From Holophagales bacterium (lineage in GTDB: Bacteria > Acidobacteriota > Thermoanaerobaculia > UBA5066): a DNA stretch of 64,000 nucleotides. Each line of letters opens with the position of its first letter. The stretch's first letter is position 1. The notes below the pieces were generated by a model. That model saw nothing but the letters and a program-made list of their open reading frames with translations. It made no database searches and had not been told where the DNA came from. Location of the stretch: contig JADJZB010000020.1 of the NCBI GenBank assembly GCA_016719485.1, positions 333,438 to 397,437 of the forward strand. Reading direction: 5' to 3'. A program made the position numbers and the translations under genes. Positions 8,154 to 15,692 of this stretch are shown in pieces.

Positions 8154-9173
8154 CTACGGGGCGGCAGGGAGCGCCGCGACGCTCACGCCGCCCCTCTCCG
8201 CGCGGACCACCCGCGACCAGAGCGAGAGGTTCGGGTCGAAGAGGAACCGAAGGAGCAGCAGCGTCCAGGAGCGGTGCCAGAAGAGGGTGTCGTACGCCTC
8301 CGGCGCCGCCTTCCGGACGGCGGGGAGACGGCTCCACGGCACCGACGGGAAGTCGTGGTGCTCGTTGTGGTACCCGACGTTCAGCGCGGGAATGTTCAGG
8401 ATGCCGTAGTAGCTCGTCGTCTCCTGGTCCCCGTTGACGAGGTAGTGCTCCTGAATCCACCGGGCGCCGAGGGGATGGAGCCCTACGGAGAAGAAGAACG
8501 CCGCGCCCAGGAAGAGGAGCGCCTTCGGCCCGAGGAGCATCAGCACGAGGACGTCGAAGGCGACCTGCGCGGCGATGTTGACGAAGACCCAGCCGTCGAA
8601 GAGGCGGATCTCTTTCAGCCGCGGCGGCCGCGACACCTGGAAGATCGGGAAGAGGAACAGCCAGATCGCCTTCCCCACGAACGACCGGCCGACGAGGCGC
8701 GCCTCCCAGAGGTTCGGGAGGTCCGCGTCGAGCTCGTAGACGCCCTGGAAGGCGTGGTGCTTCAGGTGGTACTTCTGGAACGAGAGCGCGCTCGGGAGGA
8801 GGTGAGGGAGGTTCGCCACGATGGCGATCACCCGGTTCCAGGTGCTGCTCCGGAAGACGAGGTTGTGCGCGCACTCGTGAATGAGGACCCACAGCGTATG
8901 GCTCACGAAGGCGCCGCCGGCGAACGCGGCGACGAGCACGACCCATATGGCCGCGTCCCTGAGGAGCCACGCGGCGCCGACCTGGACGCCGACGAGGAGG
9001 AGCACGAGGAGCGCGCTCCACGGGTTCCGACCGACCAGCTCGCGAATGGCGGGGTGCCGCTTGAGGATCTCCCTGGCCCGTCCGGCGTGGGGCTCGCGGG
9101 CTGTCGAATACGAGAAGTCGTCCCTGCGGGGACCGGCGGAACCAGAGACCGATGTGTCGGCGACGCTCGTCAT
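8154..9173 (-). CDS. Dihydroceramide delta-4 desaturase-like (DEGS1-type) fatty acid desaturase
   Basis: 339 residues, close to eukaryotic DEGS1. The N terminus has the lipid-desaturase signature (DDFSYSTAREPHAGRAREIL...HPAIRELVG). The three histidine boxes are HECAH (99–103), HLKHH (136–140) and HNEHH (269–273). Surrounding sequence is also DEGS-like: KYHLKHHAFQG, LDADLPNLWEARL, QEHYLVNGDQETTSYYG and LNVGYHNEHHDFPSVPWSRLP. Four or more membrane helices are present. The known enzyme introduces the 4,5-trans double bond into dihydroceramide using cytochrome b5 electrons. Such genes are uncommon in bacteria; the donor is unknown here. Codon use looks like the neighbours, so any transfer is old. 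Confidence 0.85.
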   Translation of the reverse strand: MTSVADTSVSGSAGPRRDDFSYSTAREPHAGRAREILKRHPAIRELVGRNPWSALLVLLLVGVQVGAAWLLRDAAIWVVLVAAFAGGAFVSHTLWVLIHECAHNLVFRSSTWNRVIAIVANLPHLLPSALSFQKYHLKHHAFQGVYELDADLPNLWEARLVGRSFVGKAIWLFLFPIFQVSRPPRLKEIRLFDGWVFVNIAAQVAFDVLVLMLLGPKALLFLGAAFFFSVGLHPLGARWIQEHYLVNGDQETTSYYGILNIPALNVGYHNEHHDFPSVPWSRLPAVRKAAPEAYDTLFWHRSWTLLLLRFLFDPNLSLWSRVVRAERGGVSVAALPAAP

Positions 9174-9218
9174 GGCAAGCCCTCTCCGCGCATTGTCGTC
9201 CGAAGAGGGTGCGAAGAC

Positions 9219-9282
9219 GGGGTCAGGTCTACCTTCTACACTCTACGGGCCACCGTAGAGTGTAGAAGGTAGACCTGACCCC
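9219..9282. repeat. REP-like palindrome, copy 2
   Basis: Perfect inverted repeat with 30-bp arms and a 4-base loop (GCCA, 9249–9252). The left arm starts GGGGTCAGGTCTACC and the right arm ends GTAGACCTGACCCC. It differs from copy 1 at four arm positions, nearly all with matching changes in the opposite arm, so pairing is conserved. It sits 4 bp beyond the stop of the Gfo/Idh gene and 45 bp upstream of the desaturase start. Confidence 0.9.
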
Positions 9283-9286
9283 CCCT

Positions 9287-10639
9287 CTAAGCGAGTCCTG
9301 CGGCGGGGGCGAGGTCGGCGATCTTCACGGGCTTTCCCGTCTCCGAGCTCGTGCGGGCCGCGATCCCGGTGAGGCACGACATGGCGCCGGCGCGCGAGTC
9401 GGGGACGTGGAGGTGGTCCGGGACGGGGGCGGTCCCGAAGACCGCGTCGAGGAGGCGCGGGTCTCCCCCCGAGTGGCCGCCGGGGAGCTTCTGGAGCGTG
9501 ATCCGCTCCACGTCCTTCGCGAAGTTCCGCGCGACGAGGATCTCGGTCTCGTACGGCACCTCCCACGGCTGCCGCTCGTAGTCGCGAACCTCGATGCGGC
9601 CCTTTTCGCAGTTGAAGGCGACGCGGAACCCCTCGAACGGCATGAAGGCGTTCAGGGAGTAGGACATCGTCGTGCCGTTCGAGTACGAGATGACGGCCTG
9701 CATCGTGTCCCAGGTGTCGCAGTCCTCGCGGAAGACGCAGCCGTCGCGGAGGTAGCCGTCGGCGCCGGCCGGGCCGGCGTAGAGGGCCATCAGGCGCGGG
9801 TTCGCCGTCATGTCGAAGAAGAACTCGCACGACGCCTTGTGCGGGCAGGTCCGGCAGTGGGTGTGCCGCTGCGCGCCGTTCTTCCCGTATCGGCGGAGGT
9901 TGGAGAAGGCCGAGACCTCGACCGGATCGGCCCCGAGCCACCAGTTCACGAGGTCGAAGTGGTGCGACGCCTTGTGGAGCCAGAGGCTGCCGCCCTGAGA
10001 CTTCAGCCGGTGCCAGCGGCGGAAGTAGTCGGCCCCGTGGAAGACGTCGAGGTACCAGGAGAAGTCGATCGACGTGACCTTCCCGAGGCCCGAGGTGCGC
10101 AGCAGCGACCAGATCTTCTCGAGCTTGGGCGAGTAGCGGTAGTTGAAGGCCATGGCGACCTTCCGCCGGTTCGTCCGCTCGGCGTCGAGGATCGCCTTGC
10201 ACTGCGAGAGGCCCGTGACCATCGGCTTCTCGGTGACGACGTCGACGCCGCGGTCGAGGGCCCTCGCGATGACCGCCGAGTGGGTCGCGTCGACCGTGCA
10301 GACGGCGATCCGGTCGACCTTGACGGCGTCGAGCATCCGGTCGAGGTCGGCGTAGACGGGCGCCTTCGTCCCCATCAGGGTGTTCGCGGCCTCGGCGCGC
10401 TGCGGGTTGACGTCGCAGAGGGCGACGAGGTCGAGCGTGTCGCCGTGGCGCTTCAGGGCCTCGGCACCCCACATGCCGCTGCCGCGGTGCCCCGTGCCGA
10501 CGATTGCGTAGCGGGTTCGGCGCGCCGGTTCGGCGGCAGCGCGGGCGGGGATCGCGGCCGCAGCGGCCGCGGCGCCGGCGGCGTAGAGGAACTCGCGGCG
10601 GGAAGGGGAGCCGGCCGGGGTGGGGGTTTCGTCCGTCAT
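9287..10639 (-). CDS. Tat-exported Gfo/Idh/MocA family oxidoreductase
   Basis: 450 residues with a twin-arginine signal (SPSRREFLYAAGAAAAAAA), then a Rossmann NAD(P) domain (VGTGHRGSGMWG near 51–62), EKPMV and a C-terminal alpha/beta domain. A Cys cluster HCRTCPHKASCEF is present in the middle. The ATG at 10639 overlaps the stop of the upstream CE8–SGNH–PL10 gene (ATGA), so the two are coupled. Such Tat-exported Gfo/Idh proteins are frequent in carbohydrate loci and probably carry tightly bound NAD(P) to the periplasm. The sugar substrate is unknown; a pectin-derived sugar is a reasonable guess. Confidence 0.88.
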   Translation of the reverse strand: MTDETPTPAGSPSRREFLYAAGAAAAAAAIPARAAAEPARRTRYAIVGTGHRGSGMWGAEALKRHGDTLDLVALCDVNPQRAEAANTLMGTKAPVYADLDRMLDAVKVDRIAVCTVDATHSAVIARALDRGVDVVTEKPMVTGLSQCKAILDAERTNRRKVAMAFNYRYSPKLEKIWSLLRTSGLGKVTSIDFSWYLDVFHGADYFRRWHRLKSQGGSLWLHKASHHFDLVNWWLGADPVEVSAFSNLRRYGKNGAQRHTHCRTCPHKASCEFFFDMTANPRLMALYAGPAGADGYLRDGCVFREDCDTWDTMQAVISYSNGTTMSYSLNAFMPFEGFRVAFNCEKGRIEVRDYERQPWEVPYETEILVARNFAKDVERITLQKLPGGHSGGDPRLLDAVFGTAPVPDHLHVPDSRAGAMSCLTGIAARTSSETGKPVKIADLAPAAGLA

Positions 10640-13600
10640 CGTGGAGCCTCCATGGCGTGCTTCGCCTTCCAGGCGGGGTAGTCCTTCGCGAGGAGGGCGG
10701 CCGGTGCGTCGACGTACCAGGCGTAGCCGGTCCGCCGTTCGTGCTCGATCTCGGCGAGGCTCCACCGGACGACGCCGTCCCGTCCGCAGAAGAGCGGCCT
10801 GTTCGTCCCGATCTCGTAGAAGCGGGCCCAGACGGGAGGAGCGGCAGGATCCGGCGTTGCGACGACGTCGACGCCGCCTGGGTGCGACGTCGCGCCCCGG
10901 CGCTCGACGCGAAGGCCATCGATGCGCACGGAGCGAAGCCAGGCGACGGCGGCGTCGACGGCGGCGACGACGTCCCGGGACGGGGCGGGAAGGCTCATCA
11001 GGAACCGGACGATCCCGACGCTCTCGGCCGACGCGAGGGCGACGGGCTCGAACGTGCGCGCCGGACGCGGGGCGAGGGTCTCTGCGTCGTGCTGGGCGCC
11101 CCAGGCCGTGCGATTCCCACGCGTGACGATCTGCGAGGCGAGGATCGCGGAGGTGCCCTTCTCGACTGCACGGGCGGCCCGTGCGCGGCGGTCGCCATCG
11201 ACGAACGCGAACGGCTCACGGCCCTGGGCGACGTCGAGGAGGAGGGCGAGGACCCCGGCCATTGCGCCGTCGTTGAACGTGAGATGCCGTGAGTAGTCGC
11301 TGCGCAGAGGGAAGAACTGAGGCCACCCGCCGTTCGGATACTGCGCGGCGAGGAGGAAGTCGATCCCGTCGAACGCCCCCTTCCGGAAGCGCTCGTCCCG
11401 CGCGGCGGCGAAGAGACGGGCGAGGAAACGGACCTGGGTGTACGTCGCCCCGTTGTCGATCGTCGTGTCCGCGCCCGCCCGGTGACGCAGGAGCGCCTCC
11501 CGTTCGCGAGGCGAGAGAGCCCGGGTCATCTCGACGTTCTTCGGCCAGCCGCCGTTCGAGCGCTGGAAGAGGAGAAGGCTCTCTCCGATCCGCGCCGCCT
11601 CGGCCGTCGAGAACCAGGCCGTGGGCCGCTCGAGGAGCGGAAGGAGCGAGCGGACACCGGAGATGCCCCTGTCCTTTCCCTCCGCGGCCCCGTCGGGAAT
11701 CGAGTCGCCGGCCTCCTGCGACGGCCTGCCGGCAACAGGGGTCGAATCCGCTCCCGCGGCAGGTGCGCCGGCCGGATGGAACGCGACGGCCAGGTCGGGG
11801 ATCACCCGGCCGAGCTCCTCGGCGACGAGGCCGCCGAACACGGCGCTCCCCTGCGCGGAGAGGTGCGTCCGGTCGAGGGTGCCGTCCTCCTTCGGGACGC
11901 CGAGCGCGGCGACCTCCGCCGGGCTCATCGCGTCGACCGCCTCGATGGAGAGCCGGTGGAGGTCCAGGAGCGGGACACGCCCCTCGAGAGCGACGGCGCG
12001 GACGGCGTCGGCGTAGAAGCCGAGGTCCGACCGGACACAGCCCGCCTCGTCGACGTATCGCCGCGTGAGCGGCGTCAGGAGGACAGGGCGCGCTCCGGCG
12101 GCCCGAGCCTCGTCGACCATCCGGGTCAGGTTCTTGCGGTAGGTCGTGAACGCGTCCGTCTCCCTCTCGGGCCCCTTTCCGGGTGCATCGTTGTGGCCGA
12201 ACTGGACCAGGACGACGTCGGGCCCTTCGGCGAGGACCTTCTCCCAGTGACCCTCCTCGACGAAGCTCTTCGTGCTCCGCCCGCCGCGGGCGTGATTCGC
12301 GCACGTGGCACCGGCGCCCAGCAGGGAGGCGAATCCGGTTCCCCAGCCCTGTCGCTCGGTAACGGTGGAGTCGCCCGCGAGGGCGATCCGGAACGGGCGA
12401 GCGCTGGTGGTGAAGACCCACGTCTCGCCGCGGACCCTTCCCTCGGGCCCGATCGCGTCGACGCGCCACGCGTAGCGCGTACCGGCGGCGAGCGGGCCGG
12501 CCTTCCAGCCCGTCGTCCCCGCGTCGAGCCGCACCGCTCGCGGCGGTTCGCTCCCCGGGCCGAAGAAGAGCTCGTATGCCGTCGCCCCGCGTGCCGCGAC
12601 CCAACGGAGCATCGTGCCGAAGAGCGGGACATCCTTCGCTCCGTCGTGCGGCCGCGGGACTGCGGCGAACGGGAGGACCGCGGGCATCGTGCCCTCCGGG
12701 TCCCACTGCCCGCAGAAGGTCCACTCCGGCGTGAGCTCGGCCGGAGTCGGAGAGAAGTCGGCGTCCTGCAGGTTGTCGGCGAACCAGGGGCGATCGCCGT
12801 CGTCTCCGCGGCAGCCGTGGAAGAAGGCCCGTGGCTCCCACGCATACGACTCGGGCGCGGAGGGCTGGTAGACGGGCAGGTCGGCCATCGCTCCCGAGAA
12901 GGCGCAGTCGAGGAGGTAGAACTGCCCGTCGCGATTGTTGCGCCCGAGCGGAAACCCGGGATCGCCGTCGAAGCGCGAGGCGCGGACGACGAAGCGGTGG
13001 TCGCGGTCCTTGCTCCCGTCGTGCCAGATCGCGGCGGTCAGGTTGTGCGCGACGAATCGGCTGTTCGTGACGAAGCTCGATCCGCGCGGGCAGACGAAGT
13101 CGACCCAACCCTCGAAGGTGCAGTACGCGTGGTAGGTCATCCCCGTGAAGGCGTTCCAGAGGCTCACCGTGTCGCCGCCGTCCGCGAGGACGTTCGCGTG
13201 GAGCAGGACGATACGCGTCGCGTTCCCGCCCGACCGGATCGCGAACTGATGGTCGTGGTCGCCGTGACGTGACCCGAAGTCGTTTCGGATCGTCAGGTTC
13301 GCGAGGATCAGGTCGGTCACGTCGTCGCCGACGTTCACGACGGCGGCCCCCCAGTCGTCCGGGTGCGTCGCGCGCCACTCGCGGCGGAGCTGGGCGAACT
13401 CGATCCGCGTCGCCTCGCGGTCCTCCCCGACGATCGCGACCCGGCTCTTCCTCACGAAGAGCTTCTCGCGGTAGACGCCCTTCCTCACGAGGACGACGCG
13501 AGTACGGATGGCCGAGGCGGGAAGGGCGTCGAGAGCGCCCTGGACGGTCGTGAAGTCGCCGCTCCCGTCCTCTGCGACGACGAGGTCGACCCCGGCGGGA

Positions 13601-13737
13601 CGGGTTCGCGCGGGCGCGTCGCTCGCGGTCCGGGCTGCGATTGCGACGGGCGAGGTCGCGACGAAGAGGCCGATCGCCCCGGCCAGGACGACCCCGAGCG
13701 CCGCCGAGGGAGGTCCGGTCTGAAGCCGCGCGCGCAT
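10636..13737 (-). CDS. Trifunctional pectinase: CE8 pectin methylesterase + SGNH acetylesterase + PL10 pectate lyase
   Basis: 1033 residues, exported (signal peptide about 1–35). Domains: CE8-like beta-helix (about 50–330) with GVYREKLF, GDTV and catalytic Asp D213 in VDFVC; a fibronectin-III-like module (about 360–445); an SGNH/CE12-type esterase (448–650) with AGDST (S457), GHND (514–517) and DRTH (D622, H625); an acidic Gly/Ala/Pro linker (651–695); and a PL10 domain (700–1033) with GGWPKN, TTIDNGAT, YPNGGWPQ, TFNDGAM and PVWARFYEI...PLFCGRDG. Together they would remove methyl and acetyl esters and then cleave the pectate backbone. The start (MRARLQTG) is 2 bp after the GH43 stop. The open frame continues upstream to 15483 but antisense-free coding there belongs to GH43 in another frame. 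Confidence 0.9.
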   Translation of the reverse strand: MRARLQTGPPSAALGVVLAGAIGLFVATSPVAIAARTASDAPARTRPAGVDLVVAEDGSGDFTTVQGALDALPASAIRTRVVLVRKGVYREKLFVRKSRVAIVGEDREATRIEFAQLRREWRATHPDDWGAAVVNVGDDVTDLILANLTIRNDFGSRHGDHDHQFAIRSGGNATRIVLLHANVLADGGDTVSLWNAFTGMTYHAYCTFEGWVDFVCPRGSSFVTNSRFVAHNLTAAIWHDGSKDRDHRFVVRASRFDGDPGFPLGRNNRDGQFYLLDCAFSGAMADLPVYQPSAPESYAWEPRAFFHGCRGDDGDRPWFADNLQDADFSPTPAELTPEWTFCGQWDPEGTMPAVLPFAAVPRPHDGAKDVPLFGTMLRWVAARGATAYELFFGPGSEPPRAVRLDAGTTGWKAGPLAAGTRYAWRVDAIGPEGRVRGETWVFTTSARPFRIALAGDSTVTERQGWGTGFASLLGAGATCANHARGGRSTKSFVEEGHWEKVLAEGPDVVLVQFGHNDAPGKGPERETDAFTTYRKNLTRMVDEARAAGARPVLLTPLTRRYVDEAGCVRSDLGFYADAVRAVALEGRVPLLDLHRLSIEAVDAMSPAEVAALGVPKEDGTLDRTHLSAQGSAVFGGLVAEELGRVIPDLAVAFHPAGAPAAGADSTPVAGRPSQEAGDSIPDGAAEGKDRGISGVRSLLPLLERPTAWFSTAEAARIGESLLLFQRSNGGWPKNVEMTRALSPREREALLRHRAGADTTIDNGATYTQVRFLARLFAAARDERFRKGAFDGIDFLLAAQYPNGGWPQFFPLRSDYSRHLTFNDGAMAGVLALLLDVAQGREPFAFVDGDRRARAARAVEKGTSAILASQIVTRGNRTAWGAQHDAETLAPRPARTFEPVALASAESVGIVRFLMSLPAPSRDVVAAVDAAVAWLRSVRIDGLRVERRGATSHPGGVDVVATPDPAAPPVWARFYEIGTNRPLFCGRDGVVRWSLAEIEHERRTGYAWYVDAPAALLAKDYPAWKAKHAMEAPR

Positions 13738-13739
13738 TC

Positions 13740-15455
13740 TCACTCCACCCGGAACCAGTCGACGTCGGTGAAGTCCGTCGGGGCGGGGTGTTCCAGCGGT
13801 GACGTGAAGAGGGCGAGCCGCGCCCCCACCCACGCCGCCTCGCGCGCGACGACCTCCCCGCCGATCGGCGTGAAGAGCGTCCCGTCCTCGCTCGTGGCGA
13901 AGCGCAGGCGGGCGCCGGTCTCGACCGTGACGCGAAGGTGCAGGCGGCCGGAACGGACGGAGCGGCGCGCGACGACGCGCTCTGATCCGCCTTCGAGAAC
14001 GTCGACGCCCGAGGAGAAGACGGCCTCCCACCCGTCCGCCGTCCGGGCGACGGCGACGAACGCCGTGTCGCGCCCGAGGACGGCCAGGCCGCTCGCGGCC
14101 CCTGGCGTCTCGCCGCGGAGCTCGACGAGGGTTGTGGCGACGAGCCGCTCGGCGGAGAGGCGCGTGCGGAGGACGTTCGGCTGGTGGGCGAGCGCGGCCG
14201 GAGCGTTCGCCACGCGGGAGGCCGGGAAGAGCCGGAGCGCACCCGAACGCGCCGCCAGCGAGGACCAGCCGGGCGAGGGGTTGGCGTTCCACGCCCACAT
14301 GGGGGAGAGCGCGGGGCCGTCGAACTCGTCCGAGACCTGAGGACTTGCGGGAGTCGCCGGGATCGCAGCATGCCCGCGACGTCCGGCGTCCGGCCGGGGG
14401 TGGACGAGAACGGGCTGGCCCTTCCCGTCGCCGTCGGGGTCCTCGCCGATCACCGGCCAGCCGTCCCGCCAGGCCACCGGCTGGAGGTGGGTGATGCGCC
14501 CGTACGGCCCGCGGTCCTGGAAGTGGACGAACCACCACTCGCCCGAGGGGGTGTCGACGAGACCCCCCTGGTGCGGACCGTTGACGGGCGTTCCGCCCTG
14601 GTCGAGGACGATCCGCTCCTCGAAGGGCCCGAGGACGCTCTTCGACCGCAGTACCGTCTGCCAGCCGCTCTTCACGCCGCCGGCCGGGGCGAAGAGGTAG
14701 ACCCACTCGCCGCGCCGGTAGAGCTTCGGCCCCTCGATCGTCGGGTGGCGGGTGCCGCCGTCGAAGACCTTCACCCCGTCGTCGACGACGGAGAGCCCGT
14801 CGGTCGAGAGCCGGTTGACGGTCAGGATTCCGTTGAATCCCGCGCGGCTCTTTGCCCAGGCGTGGACGAGCCAGAGGGAACCGTCGGTGTCGCGGAACGG
14901 GCACGGGTCGATCCAACCGCGCGCGTCCTTCACGAGGCGGAGCGGCTCCCACGGGCCGCGGGGGTCGCGGGCCCGGGTGGTGAAGATCCCGAGGTCGGGG
15001 TCTCCGTACCAGACCTGGAACCAGCCGTCGTCGTACCTGATCGACGGGGCCCAGACGCCCCCGCCGTGCCGCGGGACGTCGTATCGGGGAGAGGGGAGCC
15101 GCGGCGCCGCGTGCCCCGCGACCGTCCAGCGGACGAGGTCCTTCGAGTGGAGGATCGGCAGCCCCGGCACCTCGTGGAAGCTCGACGCGACGAGCCAGTA
15201 GTCGTCGCCGACGCGGAGGACGTCGGGATCGGACCAGTCGGCGAACAGGATCGGGTTCCGGAACGTGCGGTCGACGCGCCCGTCCGCGGAGGCCGGTTTC
15301 GCGGCCGGCGGCGGAGCCGAGGACGACTCCTTCGGCGGGTCGGCGAGGAGCGCCAGGGCCGCGCCGAGGAGGAAGCCCGCCGCGACCCAGAGAAGCAGCC
15401 GCCCGCGGTGGCTCTCCCCGGTCGGGAAGGACGCCGGCGTGGCTCCGGAGCGCAT
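13740..15455 (-). CDS. Glycoside hydrolase family 43 enzyme with C-terminal beta-sandwich
   Basis: 571 residues. An N-terminal hydrophobic segment (about 19–38) acts as signal or anchor. The five-bladed propeller carries the expected acids: D76 (FADWSDPDVL), D183 (WIDPCPF) and E241 (TIEGPKL). A second beta-sandwich (about 375–571) ends DVDWFRVE, typical of GH43 enzymes with a DUF1349/GH43_C2-type module. Likely exo-activity on arabinose- or xylose-containing side chains of pectin; the exact linkage cannot be read from sequence. It is the first gene of a - strand operon with the fusion pectinase and Gfo/Idh genes. A palindromic operator lies 17–27 bp upstream of its start. Confidence 0.88.
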   Translation of the reverse strand: MRSGATPASFPTGESHRGRLLLWVAAGFLLGAALALLADPPKESSSAPPPAAKPASADGRVDRTFRNPILFADWSDPDVLRVGDDYWLVASSFHEVPGLPILHSKDLVRWTVAGHAAPRLPSPRYDVPRHGGGVWAPSIRYDDGWFQVWYGDPDLGIFTTRARDPRGPWEPLRLVKDARGWIDPCPFRDTDGSLWLVHAWAKSRAGFNGILTVNRLSTDGLSVVDDGVKVFDGGTRHPTIEGPKLYRRGEWVYLFAPAGGVKSGWQTVLRSKSVLGPFEERIVLDQGGTPVNGPHQGGLVDTPSGEWWFVHFQDRGPYGRITHLQPVAWRDGWPVIGEDPDGDGKGQPVLVHPRPDAGRRGHAAIPATPASPQVSDEFDGPALSPMWAWNANPSPGWSSLAARSGALRLFPASRVANAPAALAHQPNVLRTRLSAERLVATTLVELRGETPGAASGLAVLGRDTAFVAVARTADGWEAVFSSGVDVLEGGSERVVARRSVRSGRLHLRVTVETGARLRFATSEDGTLFTPIGGEVVAREAAWVGARLALFTSPLEHPAPTDFTDVDWFRVE

Positions 15456-15462
15456 GGCGAGA

Positions 15463-15511
15463 GTCTACCAGTGGTAAGACCATTGTGCCAGCGAGAATCG
15501 TGGGCTAGGAT
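15463..15511. promoter_or_regulatory. Divergent promoter with GntR/FadR-type operator (site 1)
   Basis: TGGTAAGACCA (15472–15482) is a perfect palindrome of the TGGT-NNN-ACCA form used by FadR-subfamily GntR regulators. Toward GH105, TTGTGC (15483–15488), 17 bp, TAGGAT (15506–15511) makes a plausible sigma-70 promoter abutting the operator. Toward GH43, CTGGCA and TAGACT flank the operator on the - strand and would give an almost leaderless transcript. Two similar operators occur at 24.65 and 24.92 kb. Confidence 0.55.
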
Positions 15512-15692
15512 CGGCCGGCATGGCCGAGCACGCCCGTCGATCTCCAGCAACATGCGGTTTCGTGAGCCTTCGGGTGCTCGACGACGTGCGCAGGCCGGGT
15601 CCCGAGGGTCCGGCCAGGGCCTCGGGCGAGTCGCGAACGCGATCAACCGAATCGAGATGTGGATTGACCATTCCGGAAACGGGAGGCCCCCA

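Noticed and set aside
13738..15483. Upstream extension of the CE8–SGNH–PL10 frame to a 1615-residue protein
   Set aside because: The extra N-terminal part is Arg/Pro-rich out-of-frame translation of the GH43 gene; GH43 has the conserved residues, and the fusion protein starts with its own signal peptide at 13737.
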